DNA from: Bacteroidota bacterium
GTDB lineage: Bacteria; Bacteroidota; Bacteroidia; Bacteroidales; JAGONC01
Assembly: GCA_022711405.1 (NCBI GenBank)
Contig: JAKLFC010000021.1
Coordinates: 1-55,916 of the forward strand
Reading direction: 5' to 3'
Length of the DNA: 55,916 nucleotides
How positions within the stretch are numbered: position 1 is the first letter of the stretch; the number at the start of each line of letters is the position of its first letter. The notes beneath the pieces are model-generated. The model was not told where the DNA came from. It did not search any database and saw nothing but the letters and a program-made list of their open reading frames with translations. The position numbers were made by a program, and so were the translations under genes. Shown one piece after another: positions 23,859 to 32,755 of the stretch.

Positions 23859-25283
23859 ATGAAAAGATTACTTCTTTGTTCATTGTTCGCTTTCTCATTC
23901 TGTGTGCTTTCTGCCCAGACTGAGATCAGTGCATTTAATGCCACGGGAGGTGGATACAGTGCAACTTCTCTTACGGATTATCAATGTCTGGGTGTGAATC
24001 CTGCCAACCTGGGGTGGACACGTAACGATCACAAAATGAACCTTGGCCTGATGGAAGGGACCGTTTATCTGTACTCGGAACCTCTGACAAGAAAGGAAGT
24101 GTTCAACGATCTGTTCAATAACGACGACTGGCTGGATCTCCAGGGGAAAAAAGACGCCGCCAGCAAGTTTACGGATGCACGGTTGCTGGGAGTTGGTGCC
24201 TGGACCTGGGCCGGATTCTCCTATCAGGATGATAAAATAGGCGGCATCGCTTTTAACATCAGGGAAAGGCTCATGTGGAATTCCGTGTTGAACGATAAAG
24301 CTGCCAGTTTCCTGTTCACGGGATGGAGGGATCCCTATTTCGATCAGAAAATTACAAATCTGTACGGGGATACCATTGAGGGGATTTCATCCAATTCGCA
24401 ATATGCATCCGTTGTCTACCGGGGTACTGACCAGCAAATGTTTCACATCAGGGAGTTCAACCTGGGATACGGCCGGGAACTTCTTCAACTTGGGAATGTA
24501 ATGTTCTTGTATGGCGGTTTTAATGTTAAATATATCCTTGGATATGCCGGTGTGCAATATTACCAGAATGTAGCCGGGGAACTGATCGGGTGGTCGGCGC
24601 TCAGCCCCGCATACGATGTCGACTACGGCGAGCCGACTCCTTCGGCTGTGACAGGCAGTGGCCTGAAAAAGGTGGGCTCCGGATTCGGCTTCGATATCGG
24701 AACCACTTTCCAGTACAGGGATCTGAAGGTGGCACTGGCCGTCAATGATATCGGCAGCATCAACTGGGACGGCAATGTGTACCAGGGCAATGACGTGCGC
24801 GTGTACAGCATTGAGACAGATGGAATGAACAACTATAACATCTTTGAACAGGGGGAACTGATCGTTTCCGATAATCATCCTGATGATCCCAATGAATGGA
24901 CAGGACTGGAGAACAAAAAGGTCAGGCTGCCCATGAACCTGCGGGCAGGAATCAGCTATCTCATCATGGAAGGGCTGGAAGTGGGATTGGATCTTTACAT
25001 GCCCCTTGGGAATAAGGTCCCCGGATATTATGATGAGGTGATCGTCGGCCTGGGTACCCGGTACGACCCTGCCGATTGGATCCAGCTCTCGATCGGTATG
25101 GTCTCAGGAGGCACTTTTGGAGTGAACGTGCCCCTGGGCGTCACCTTTATCCCTGTCAATACTAAAAAAAGCACCTGGTCAATGGGATTGGGCACCGGCG
25201 ATCTGATCACCTGGTTCACCGATGTCGATCCGAATGTGGCCCTGTGCTTCGGGATACTGCGGTTCAGCTTCGGCGAAAAGTAA
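23859..25283 (+). CDS. Outer-membrane beta-barrel protein, paralogue 1
   Basis: A 474-residue exported protein not assigned to a function. A signal peptide (about 1-19, ending SAQ) is followed by TEISAFNATGGGYSA and DYQCLGVNPANLGW, the NPAN pattern seen in PorV/FadL-like and DUF5723-type barrels of Bacteroidota; membership in DUF5723 is tentative. The rest is Gly/aromatic-rich with alternating strands and ends in LCFGILRFSFGEK. It is clearly paralogous to the protein at 27463: WTRNDHKMN, SEPLTR.EVF, VQYYQN and EQGELIV are shared. It may be a surface or T9SS-associated component. Confidence 0.8.
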   Translation: MKRLLLCSLFAFSFCVLSAQTEISAFNATGGGYSATSLTDYQCLGVNPANLGWTRNDHKMNLGLMEGTVYLYSEPLTRKEVFNDLFNNDDWLDLQGKKDAASKFTDARLLGVGAWTWAGFSYQDDKIGGIAFNIRERLMWNSVLNDKAASFLFTGWRDPYFDQKITNLYGDTIEGISSNSQYASVVYRGTDQQMFHIREFNLGYGRELLQLGNVMFLYGGFNVKYILGYAGVQYYQNVAGELIGWSALSPAYDVDYGEPTPSAVTGSGLKKVGSGFGFDIGTTFQYRDLKVALAVNDIGSINWDGNVYQGNDVRVYSIETDGMNNYNIFEQGELIVSDNHPDDPNEWTGLENKKVRLPMNLRAGISYLIMEGLEVGLDLYMPLGNKVPGYYDEVIVGLGTRYDPADWIQLSIGMVSGGTFGVNVPLGVTFIPVNTKKSTWSMGLGTGDLITWFTDVDPNVALCFGILRFSFGEK

Positions 25284-25310
25284 GGTGCAGGGGAACCTGC
25301 GTGCCACCTT

Positions 25311-25766
25311 CTATACGGGCCTGGTCCACACCGTTGTCCTGCCCAGCCCCATCCACTCTTTGCCAATGTAACCCCTGATGTTCAGCAGGGTTGACGATCC
25401 TTTCTTGATCGTACATTTGTAAGTCTTCCCATTGTCAGGATCGTAGATCGTCCCGCTGTTCCATTCATCCTCATCAAAGACAAAATTCTTCAAAAGCTCC
25501 AGCCCGATGATCGGACGGTTCTGCAATGAAGATTCCGGATTCTGGTCATCCACCTTGGGGCGCCCGTCTGTTTCATTGGGCTCCTTTAACCAGACTACTT
25601 TTCCAAAATACTTTCCATTGACATTGGTGATCTCAATTTTTGCATCCTTTTCCTCATTGAGCCAGAAACCCAGAATATCGTCAGAACCAACTGGCTGACT
25701 CCTCAACGGATTGGAAGTCATCAAGATACCGGTCACAAACAGTACAAAAACAGTAACTCTTTTCAT
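25311..25766 (-). CDS. DUF2147 family exported protein
   Basis: A 151-residue protein with signal peptide (MKRVTVFVLFVTGILMTSNP, cleaved near residue 24) and the DUF2147 pattern: DDILGFWLNEEKDAKIEI, GKYFGKVVWL, GLELLKNF, DEWNSGTIYDPDNGKTYKC and LNIRGYIG. The fold is a small lipocalin-like barrel of unknown function, common in Bacteroidota and Proteobacteria envelopes. It lies on the minus strand between the two outer-membrane paralogues and is convergent with the first. Confidence 0.88.
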   Translation of the reverse strand: MKRVTVFVLFVTGILMTSNPLRSQPVGSDDILGFWLNEEKDAKIEITNVNGKYFGKVVWLKEPNETDGRPKVDDQNPESSLQNRPIIGLELLKNFVFDEDEWNSGTIYDPDNGKTYKCTIKKGSSTLLNIRGYIGKEWMGLGRTTVWTRPV

Positions 25767-25874
25767 AACAACGAATTAAGATGAGGTTGCTAATATACAT
25801 GAATATTTTAAAATACATCATCTTCAGGGGATATTTGAACCAGGTAACCGGATAGAACAATGGCTGGTTTTTCG

Positions 25875-25882
25875 TATTTTTG
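25875..25882 (+). promoter_or_regulatory. -7 element TATTTTTG of the TlpA-like gene
   Basis: Consensus match that places transcription start near 25888. It excludes the ATG at 25880 and makes the one at 25904, which begins a clean signal peptide, the best start. Confidence 0.55.
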
Positions 25883-25903
25883 TCTCCCATGAACCCATAT
25901 CGT

Positions 25904-27274
25904 ATGAAATCATATCTTGCTTTCATCATCCTTTTATTCGCCCTTTCAGGCCATTCCCAGCAAACTTTCCAGATCACCGGCGAGGTAGCTCATCTTTCCG
26001 AATCCAGAGTGCTGCTGGCCTCTTTTTACGGTGAGCAGATCCATGTGTTCGATTCAGCGCTGGTCATGCCGGGTGGCCACATCCGCATATCCTATACGGA
26101 TGCCCTTCTTCCGGGGTATTACCGCATCATCCTGAAAAAAGACCATTATGTGGATCTGATCCTGAACAAGGAGAATGTCAGTTTCCGTACCGACTTTGAG
26201 GAGTCCTTCGACAGCCTCCGGATCCTTGCTTCTGAAGAAAACCGGATCTATTATGATTTCCTCAGGCTGGCGGGTCAAAACAGGCTCAAGCTGGACCTGC
26301 TCACCACGCTGATCGACTATTATCCCCGTGATGATGCTTTTTATGGACAGATCAGGCAACAGTACCACTCGGCACAGCTGATCCCTGAACATTATATCGA
26401 CAGCATTGCCAGGGAATTTCCCTCCCTTTACGTGACAAGGGTGCTGAAAGCGCAGCGGAAGCCTTATCTGAAGGCAGAGCTCACTCCTGAGGAACGTATC
26501 CAGTACCTCAGGGCGAACTACTGGTCGCTGGTCGACATGACAGACACCAATCTGCTCCGAAGTACGGTGTATACTAACCTGGCGATCGATTACCTATCGC
26601 TTTACGGCAACCGGCAGTTCACCCAGGAACAGCTGGAGGCCTCCTTTATCGGGGCCGTGGACGTGATGCTTGGTCATGCCATGGCAGAGGAGACGGTTTA
26701 TCGTTTCATGCTGGAATACCTTGTCAAGGGCTTCGAAAAATATCACTTCGACAAAGTGCTGGATCACATCTCCACCACCTACGCCCTGGAAGAAGGCTGC
26801 GAGAACGAGAACATCGACAGCGAGGTGATGAAGCGGCTGAAGAATTACCAGAACCTGTCGGTGGGCAAGGCAGCCCCGGGGGTTTCCGTGCCGGATACGA
26901 CCGGAAAAATGATCGATCTGCAACAATTCTCAAACGATTACGTGCTGATCATCTTCTGGGCAAGCTGGTGCCCGCACTGTTCGGAACTCCTGCCCCAGCT
27001 TAAGGACATCTACCAAAAATACCGGCCAAGGCTGGAAATGCTGGCCATCTCCATCGACAACGATAACGAAGCTTACCGGAAAGCGCTGAAGGAAGGAAAG
27101 TACCCGTGGATGAATGCCTGCGACCTGAAAGGATGGGGCAGCAAGCCTGCCATTGACTTCAACATCTACGCCACCCCTACCATGTTCCTGCTCGACAGGC
27201 AGAAGATCATCCTTGCAAAACCCATTACGCTGAGGGAACTCCAGAACGAATTGACAAAGGTGTTCAATTTCTGA
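25904..27274 (+). CDS. TlpA-like thioredoxin with DUF4369-like domain
   Basis: A periplasmic thiol-disulfide oxidoreductase of about 456 residues. The signal peptide (1-19, ending GHSQ) is followed by a beta-rich domain (FQITGEVAHLSESRVLLASF onward, DUF4369-like), a helical middle, and a C-terminal AhpC/TSA-thioredoxin domain whose active site WASWCPHC has Cys356 and Cys359. Bacteroidota have many such proteins; they may reduce cytochrome c or other envelope thiols. It stands between the two outer-membrane paralogues on their strand, so it could help fold them, though neither is visibly rich in Cys. Confidence 0.88.
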   Translation: MKSYLAFIILLFALSGHSQQTFQITGEVAHLSESRVLLASFYGEQIHVFDSALVMPGGHIRISYTDALLPGYYRIILKKDHYVDLILNKENVSFRTDFEESFDSLRILASEENRIYYDFLRLAGQNRLKLDLLTTLIDYYPRDDAFYGQIRQQYHSAQLIPEHYIDSIAREFPSLYVTRVLKAQRKPYLKAELTPEERIQYLRANYWSLVDMTDTNLLRSTVYTNLAIDYLSLYGNRQFTQEQLEASFIGAVDVMLGHAMAEETVYRFMLEYLVKGFEKYHFDKVLDHISTTYALEEGCENENIDSEVMKRLKNYQNLSVGKAAPGVSVPDTTGKMIDLQQFSNDYVLIIFWASWCPHCSELLPQLKDIYQKYRPRLEMLAISIDNDNEAYRKALKEGKYPWMNACDLKGWGSKPAIDFNIYATPTMFLLDRQKIILAKPITLRELQNELTKVFNF

Positions 27275-27462
27275 TTCAGTATTCAGTAGTTTAGGATTTC
27301 AGATTTATGGGATAGCACAAACCACCATGGATATGTATGTCTTGTGTGCGATATCCGGAAAATTGCCGGCGGGTTTTAAGTCTTTTTAATATGGTGTAAA
27401 AAAATTAAGTATTTTTCCATCCGTTTTTTGAATTTCCTATGCCAAATCCAAAATTGTATACG

Positions 27463-28899
27463 ATGAAAAAACTACTCATTTTCAGTTTGATATGTTCTTT
27501 TTCGTACGGTGTTCTCTTTGCCCAGACTGAGATCAGTGCTTTCAGTGCCACGGGTGGTGCCTACAATATGACCTTCCTTTCCGACTATCAGTGCCTTGGT
27601 GTGAATCCGGCCAACCTGGCATGGACACGTAACGACCATAAAATGAACATCGGATTTGCAGAGGTAACCGCTTCCATCTATTCTGAACCGCTGACCAGGG
27701 GGGAGGTCTTTCATGACCTGTTCAGCAACGAAGATTGGATTGATACGGAGAGCGAAAAAAAGACGGCGGTCGACAAATTTACGGACGGTCGTCTGATGGG
27801 GGTGGCTGACGGTATGTTGTTTGGCTTCTCCTATCAGGATGAACGGTTTGGTGGCATTGCTTTCAACATCAGGCAACGGCTCTTCTGGAGCTCCATACTG
27901 AATGACAACGCAGCCAGTTTTCTGTTCCGCGGATACGATGATCCTTATTTCGATGCATTCAATCAAACCGAGGAGTATGGCTACTCCACCAATCCCGCTT
28001 ATGCTTCAACGGTCTACAAGGGCACCGACCAACATCATCTGCTGACGCTGGAGTTTAGTATGGGTTATGCCCGGAAGCTCTGGGAGATTGAAGATGACAT
28101 CGTCCTGTACGGAGGAATGGGCATCAAGTACATAATCGGCTATGGAGGCGTCCAATATTATCAAAATGAAAATGGTGCGCTCTCCGCGTTCTCGGCCCTC
28201 AGTCCTTTCTATGATGTGGATTACGGAACGCCTACGCCTTCGGCAGTTACAGGAGAGGGATTGAAAAAAGTGGGCCATGGTTTTGGTTATGACTTTGGAA
28301 CCACTTTCCGTTATAGAGATCTGAAGGTAGCGGTCTCTTTGAATGATATCGGAAGCATCTACTGGGATGGGAACGTGTATAAAGGAAATGATGTCAAGGT
28401 GTACAAATGCGAAACCGATGGGATCAACAATTACAACATCTTTGAGCAGGGGGAACTGATCGTTACTGACAATGCACCTGACGATCCCAATGAATGGGAG
28501 GGGATTAAGACTAAAAATGTAAAGCTACCCATTCACCTGCGTGGGGGCGGAAGCTACCGGATCATGGATCAGATTGAGGTGGGCGCCGACATTTATATTC
28601 CTCTTGGCGGTCACGTTCCCGGAAGGTTTGATGCACCCATTTTTGGCATGGGAGCCCACTATGATCCTATCCCATGGTTGCAATTATCCGCCGGCATTCT
28701 GGCAGGAGGAGGTTTCGGGGCGAACATACCCTTTGGCATCACGTTCATTCCTGTGAACAATGAAAAACGCTCATGGTCATTGGGAGTGGCGACCCGCGAC
28801 CTGCTGACCTGGATCTCACAGGATAATCCGAATGTCTCACTGTGCTTTGGATTCCTGCGCTTCAGCTTCGGACCGAAGATAAACTATGAGAAATACTGA
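27463..28899 (+). CDS. Outer-membrane beta-barrel protein, paralogue 2
   Basis: A 478-residue paralogue of the protein at 23859, from the ATG at 27463 that begins a signal peptide (MKKLLIFSLICSFSYGVLFA); a frame start at 27439 is less likely. It keeps DYQCLGVNPANLAWTRNDHK, SEPLTRGEVF, the mid segment YYQNENGALSAFSALSP and the end FGFLRFSFGP. The two copies are diverged throughout, which suggests an old tandem duplication later separated by DUF2147 and TlpA-like genes. Function unknown; see paralogue 1. Confidence 0.8.
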   Translation: MKKLLIFSLICSFSYGVLFAQTEISAFSATGGAYNMTFLSDYQCLGVNPANLAWTRNDHKMNIGFAEVTASIYSEPLTRGEVFHDLFSNEDWIDTESEKKTAVDKFTDGRLMGVADGMLFGFSYQDERFGGIAFNIRQRLFWSSILNDNAASFLFRGYDDPYFDAFNQTEEYGYSTNPAYASTVYKGTDQHHLLTLEFSMGYARKLWEIEDDIVLYGGMGIKYIIGYGGVQYYQNENGALSAFSALSPFYDVDYGTPTPSAVTGEGLKKVGHGFGYDFGTTFRYRDLKVAVSLNDIGSIYWDGNVYKGNDVKVYKCETDGINNYNIFEQGELIVTDNAPDDPNEWEGIKTKNVKLPIHLRGGGSYRIMDQIEVGADIYIPLGGHVPGRFDAPIFGMGAHYDPIPWLQLSAGILAGGGFGANIPFGITFIPVNNEKRSWSLGVATRDLLTWISQDNPNVSLCFGFLRFSFGPKINYEKY

Positions 28900-28901
28900 G
28901 T

Positions 28902-29651
28902 TTATTGGAGAGACTCATCTTTTTTCCATTCCATCATCATCTTAAACACACTCTTACCGTCGCTTTCCCTGATCCCTTCCAGCAAGCGGTGATCCTGATC
29001 ATGGACGATCCCGATGGTATCCCCGTAGAGAACCTCGGAAAGGTAATTGACCTGGAAAAGCCTCAGCTGATAATCCCTGTGCCACTCCAGTGGGATGGCG
29101 TTTAGTCCCCATTCCACATACCGGGCGTTGTTGACGTGCCCGCTCAGGTCGATCTCGCTGTATGCAACCCTGTGGATCGTCCGGATCAGGGGTTCGGAGG
29201 GTGCAGGGATCCGTGTGGTGCGTTCCGGAAGTGCGGGTTCGGGGATGATCAGATGCATGGAGTGACGAATGATCTCCATGGGCTGCGGCCTGCGTGTTTC
29301 CGCGTTGATCACCATCCACCTGGAAGAAGCGGCCCCGGCTTCTTTTCTGCCCGCATCTAGGATCCTGAACTCCCGGAAGGCATAAAATCCCTCGGCTCCC
29401 ATGGGCCAGGTTTCGATAAGGATCTCGTCCGTGTAGGCTGGCCAGGTATTCAGTTTAACGATCAGTTGTACGATCACCCAGATTTCTTTGCGCTGAACAG
29501 CCTCCTGGTAGCCAAACTGAAGATGCCCCGCATGATTTCCAGCCGTCTCCATCAAAAACCTGCAAACAGAAGCAGGATGTACCTTCCCGCGAAAATCAGA
29601 ATCATGCCACCCCACTACATACCGGTCCGTCCATCGCGCCTGCCTTTCCAT
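28902..29651 (-). CDS. Acyl-ACP thioesterase (FatA/FatB family)
   Basis: Releases fatty acids from acyl carrier protein. The 249-residue protein has two hot-dog domains: the first around RYVVGWHDSDFRGKVHP and IWVIVQLIVKL, the second with catalytic-type DLSGHVNNARYVEW (about 171-184). That is the normal size for bacterial acyl-ACP thioesterases. It lies downstream of the YeiH-type gene on the same strand, with a repeat element in the 82-bp gap. Confidence 0.9.
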   Translation of the reverse strand: MERQARWTDRYVVGWHDSDFRGKVHPASVCRFLMETAGNHAGHLQFGYQEAVQRKEIWVIVQLIVKLNTWPAYTDEILIETWPMGAEGFYAFREFRILDAGRKEAGAASSRWMVINAETRRPQPMEIIRHSMHLIIPEPALPERTTRIPAPSEPLIRTIHRVAYSEIDLSGHVNNARYVEWGLNAIPLEWHRDYQLRLFQVNYLSEVLYGDTIGIVHDQDHRLLEGIRESDGKSVFKMMMEWKKDESLQ

Positions 29652-29654
29652 CTT

Positions 29655-29722
29655 TTTGTTTTTTCTATTGGAATTTGGATTTTAGAATTTGTTTGGAATT
29701 TGGATCCTGGATTTTGGGATTT
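29655..29722. repeat. AATTCCAAAT-family repeat, copy 4 (single arm)
   Basis: Plus-strand words ATTGGAATTTGGATTTTAG, AATTTGTTTGGAATTTGG and CCTGGATTTTGGGATTT. It separates the YeiH-type gene from the thioesterase and lies right at the start of the latter. Confidence 0.7.
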
Positions 29723-29733
29723 ATCTTTGTGTA

Positions 29734-30999
29734 TCAATGAAACAGCAGATACGCTATCCCCAGGGTCAGCAAAATATTGATCGTCTGTGCCAGCAGGAAC
29801 GCCACCAGTGGTTTGCGGTTTTCAAAATGAAAGATATCGGCAAATTTCGTCTCCAGCCCGATGCACACAAAGGCAATGCTGAACCAGATGTTCTGATAGC
29901 CCTTGAGCATGCTGCCAGCTTTTGTGAAAGCCTCATGATCAATGGCGACAGAAAACAGTAGAGAAGCAAGAAGGAAGCCAAGGACAAATTTCGGGAATCG
30001 TTCCCAGATGATCCGTGCCGATGGTTTCCCGGCAGCCTGGTTCCCTTTGCCTGAATAGGTCCAGTAGATGGAGATGATGAAGGCAGCGATGCCCAGCAGG
30101 ACATTCTGCGCCGATTTAATGATCACCGCGTATTTCTGTGCCGTTTCGCCGATGATCGTACCGGAGGCCACCACGGCGCCGGTGGTATCGATCGTGCCTC
30201 CGATCCATGCGCCGGCCACTTCCTGGGAAAGCCCCATCCACTTCGCCAGGTAGGGCATCAGGATCATCATGGGTATGGCCACGATCAGCACCAGCGAGAT
30301 CACATAGGATAATTTCCTGCTGTCGCCTTTTATGGCTCCGCAGGTGGCGATGGCTGCCGAAACGCCGCAGATCGAAACCGCGCTTGCCAGCATGGTCGAC
30401 ATCTCATCATCGATCCTGTACCGCCTTGCGATCCAGAACGCCACATACCAGATGGCGGTCACCACGACCAGCGCCTGAATGAGTCCCAGTGCCCCGGCCT
30501 TCATGATGTTGCTGAAGAGAACGGAAGTACCCAGCAGCACCAGCCCGATCTTGATATAGAATTCGCTCTGGATGGCCGGCTTGAGCCATCCGGGGGTTTT
30601 CACCGTATTGCTGATCAAAAGGCCGATCAGCACGGAGAAAAAGACGGTTTCAATATTAAGGGACTTGACCGAGGTATGCGCAGCGATCATCTGTGCCGCC
30701 ATCGCCAGGGAGAAGATCACCCAGAACGACAGGATGAATTTCCACGTGGTCCTGCGAAGGATCAGCGATCCCAGGAAGGCTATCACGGTAAGAAATGCAA
30801 ACAGATACAGCAATTTTACCTGATTCAGGCTGGTGAAAAATCCGTGAAAGAAATCCACCGACATCCATTTTTCCTTCGACCCGTAGAACATGGGCAATGC
30901 AGGCATGTACTGGAACAGGAGAACGGCAAGAAAAATGATGACAAAACCAATGATGACCGCTGTCCAGTCTTCATTGAGGCGGCGGGAAACTGAGATCAT
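29734..30999 (-). CDS. YeiH/UPF0324 putative sulfate-family exporter
   Basis: A 421-residue inner-membrane protein with about ten to eleven hydrophobic segments. Family marks are KIGLVLLGTSVLFSNI, SICGVSAAIATCGAIKGD near 210-228 and GAWIGGTIDTTGAVVASG. The family is annotated as putative sulfate exporter, although the true substrate is unsettled. An extra N-terminal hydrophobic region (about 15-110) makes it longer than the roughly 340 residues of E. coli YeiH. It starts 15 bp after the exported charged protein, so it is probably in one transcript with it. Confidence 0.87.
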   Translation of the reverse strand: MISVSRRLNEDWTAVIIGFVIIFLAVLLFQYMPALPMFYGSKEKWMSVDFFHGFFTSLNQVKLLYLFAFLTVIAFLGSLILRRTTWKFILSFWVIFSLAMAAQMIAAHTSVKSLNIETVFFSVLIGLLISNTVKTPGWLKPAIQSEFYIKIGLVLLGTSVLFSNIMKAGALGLIQALVVVTAIWYVAFWIARRYRIDDEMSTMLASAVSICGVSAAIATCGAIKGDSRKLSYVISLVLIVAIPMMILMPYLAKWMGLSQEVAGAWIGGTIDTTGAVVASGTIIGETAQKYAVIIKSAQNVLLGIAAFIISIYWTYSGKGNQAAGKPSARIIWERFPKFVLGFLLASLLFSVAIDHEAFTKAGSMLKGYQNIWFSIAFVCIGLETKFADIFHFENRKPLVAFLLAQTINILLTLGIAYLLFH

Positions 31000-31014
31000 A
31001 GAATGGATTTATGA

Positions 31015-31761
31015 TTATCGGGAAATGGCTTTCTTACCCATGTAAAGACTGTACTCAAGGTCGCTGACTGCCTGTTCCGCTTTGGAGATCTTTTCTTTCC
31101 TTTCCTGGAAGACCTGTTCGGATATCCTGCCCATCTGCTTGTCCTTTTCGAGTTGCACCTTGGCAACCTCGATCCTCTCCCGGGCTTCTTTCACTTTCTG
31201 CTCTCCCTCCAGGATGGATTCATTCAGCTCTTTGCTCTTGGTTTCACGGTTCATTTTTGCCTGTTCGGCTCTTTCCTGGCCAAATTCTTTTCCCTCCAAA
31301 CCGCCTTTGTCTTTCCCATAGGCATGCCCCTGCTGATCTTTTTCAACACGGTGTTCATAATGTGCGGGCTCCTTACCCTCTCCCTTCATATCCGTGGCAT
31401 CCTTCTGCGGAGGTGTTTTCTCACCTTTCACGTCGATTTCATCCTTTGGCCTGGGTGATTCCTTTGTGCCGGTTGTCTGGTCATCCTCCCAGGTCTTTTG
31501 CGTGTTCTTCTGCCGGTCATCCTGCGTTGTGCCTTTTTGTTGTGGCGCTGGAACCTTATCTTTCTGTGCTCCGGGTACTGGCTTTACGGTAGGTTTGCTT
31601 TTGACAGTGTCCACCTGAAGCCTGGGTTTCTGCTGGCCGGTTGTCTTCTCTTTCGTCTGGACAGAGGTCGAGGTCTGCTGCGCCAGCACACCCGAATTTA
31701 ATGTGACCAGAAAGCAAGCTATAATAAAATACCATAATGGGGTGAAACTAACTCTTTTCAT
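31015..31761 (-). CDS. Exported charged disordered protein
   Basis: A 248-residue protein of no recognised family. A signal peptide (about 1-27, ending VLAQ) is followed by some 140 residues rich in K, Q, E, D, T and P, with repeated KGEKTPPQKDATDMKGEGK-like words, and then a long predicted coiled coil (about 165-245, ESILEGEQKVKEARERIEVAK, cut here to show type). It looks intrinsically disordered, with a helical C-terminal rod. It lies 4 bp after a small lipoprotein gene and 15 bp before the YeiH-type gene, so the three form a likely operon. Confidence 0.75.
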   Translation of the reverse strand: MKRVSFTPLWYFIIACFLVTLNSGVLAQQTSTSVQTKEKTTGQQKPRLQVDTVKSKPTVKPVPGAQKDKVPAPQQKGTTQDDRQKNTQKTWEDDQTTGTKESPRPKDEIDVKGEKTPPQKDATDMKGEGKEPAHYEHRVEKDQQGHAYGKDKGGLEGKEFGQERAEQAKMNRETKSKELNESILEGEQKVKEARERIEVAKVQLEKDKQMGRISEQVFQERKEKISKAEQAVSDLEYSLYMGKKAISR

Positions 31762-31765
31762 TTTT

Positions 31766-32014
31766 TTACTTGTTAAGATCGTTTAATAATTGATTCAATT
31801 GATCGGTCGACTCCTCAATGGCCTGTTTTGCGCTATCCATGGCAACAGCGACCGAGTCAACAGCCGTCTCCAGCTCTTCGGATACCTGTTCGGTTTGAGT
31901 GCCACCATCCTGAGGAATGTTTTTGGGATTGGGGTTTCCTCCGCATCCGGCAATGACCATCATTACTGAAACTGCGATAATGGTCAGGTTTTTTTTCATT
32001 TTCATACGTTTCAA
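31766..32014 (-). CDS. Small helical lipoprotein
   Basis: An 82-residue protein with lipobox VIAGCGG (Cys24 from this start) and a short acidic, helix-forming mature part (EELETAVDSVAVAMDSAKQA). Starts at 32005 or 31999 are equally possible because the N terminus reads MKRMKMKKN. It precedes the charged exported protein by 4 bp. The mature helix resembles small envelope lipoproteins of the Lpp kind in general character only; no family is claimed. Confidence 0.7.
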   Translation of the reverse strand: MKRMKMKKNLTIIAVSVMMVIAGCGGNPNPKNIPQDGGTQTEQVSEELETAVDSVAVAMDSAKQAIEESTDQLNQLLNDLNK

Positions 32015-32172
32015 TTGATTCGTTATTGCTTTGTGATTTCAATCCAGGATACCTGATTCTCACATCATGGGGTGAGAATGCGGGATGGATTGAGGTTATA
32101 AAATTAAACAATAGTTGTAAATCTTGTTATCTTTTCAATAAATAGCATAACGATCTGTCTATTCTTATCATA

Positions 32173-32180
32173 TATTTTTG
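32173..32180 (+). promoter_or_regulatory. -7 element TATTTTTG
   Basis: Consensus match in the divergent gap, about 64 bp before the small exported protein at 32244. Confidence 0.5.
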
Positions 32181-32243
32181 GTCCATGGAAAAAGTGATTC
32201 ACCCTGATAACACATTTAAATTATTAACCTAACACGTACAAAA

Positions 32244-32645
32244 ATGAACACATTGATCAAAACGGGATTTGCCTTTGTAGTGGCTGGTTTACTGCTTTCG
32301 CTGCCGTTCATCGGTCATTCGCAGGAAATCATTGACATTCAGGTTTCTCCGAGTACCCTGAACCTGCAGAACCAGGGTGAATGGGTGACGGTTCATACCG
32401 ACATTGCTTACTCCCTGGTAGATGCTGCTTCAGTTACCATGAATGGAGTGGAAATCTCCTGGTCGAAATCTGATAACCAGGGGAACTTCGTGGCCAAATT
32501 CGTCATTGGTGACATCGTTGGATTACCGGGTCTGATCATAGGCGGATACAATACGCTGACCCTGGAAGGAGTAACCACAGATGGCGTATCATTTACCGGC
32601 AGTGATCAGGTAATGGTGATTAATATCATCCCTAAAAAGAAATAG
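32244..32645 (+). CDS. Small exported beta-sandwich-like protein
   Basis: A 133-residue protein with signal peptide (about 1-26, ending GHSQ) and a mature part of alternating strands (IIDIQVSPSTLNLQNQGEWV, TVHTDIAY, GYNTLTLEGVTTDG) like a single Ig/FN3-type domain. The phrase VSPSTLNLQNQGEWVTVHTD resembles openings of repeated surface domains in other bacteria. No family or function is recognised. It is transcribed alone and ends about 80 bp before a strong bidirectional hairpin. Confidence 0.7.
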   Translation: MNTLIKTGFAFVVAGLLLSLPFIGHSQEIIDIQVSPSTLNLQNQGEWVTVHTDIAYSLVDAASVTMNGVEISWSKSDNQGNFVAKFVIGDIVGLPGLIIGGYNTLTLEGVTTDGVSFTGSDQVMVINIIPKKK

Positions 32646-32724
32646 TCTCCGGGGATTAAGGCCCCGTCGGAGCGGAGATCTGCTCAAAAATTAAATATCG
32701 CTCAATCGGTTAATCTGATAGCTG

Positions 32725-32755
32725 AAAACAGTGTGATGATGTATCACACTGTTTT
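32725..32755. terminator. Bidirectional intrinsic terminator
   Basis: AAAACAGTGTGAT and ATCACACTGTTTT are perfect 13-bp arms around GATGT. It follows the gene ending at 32645 and also contains the stop codon (32744-32746) of the convergent PII-like gene, so the last codons of that gene form part of the stem. GGTTAATC-type sequence just before it (32708-32716) resembles the hairpin family. Confidence 0.85.

Noticed and set aside
31015..32014. A toxin-antitoxin pair of two small adjacent genes
   Set aside because: Both products have export signals, one with a lipobox, which does not fit a cytoplasmic toxin and antitoxin.
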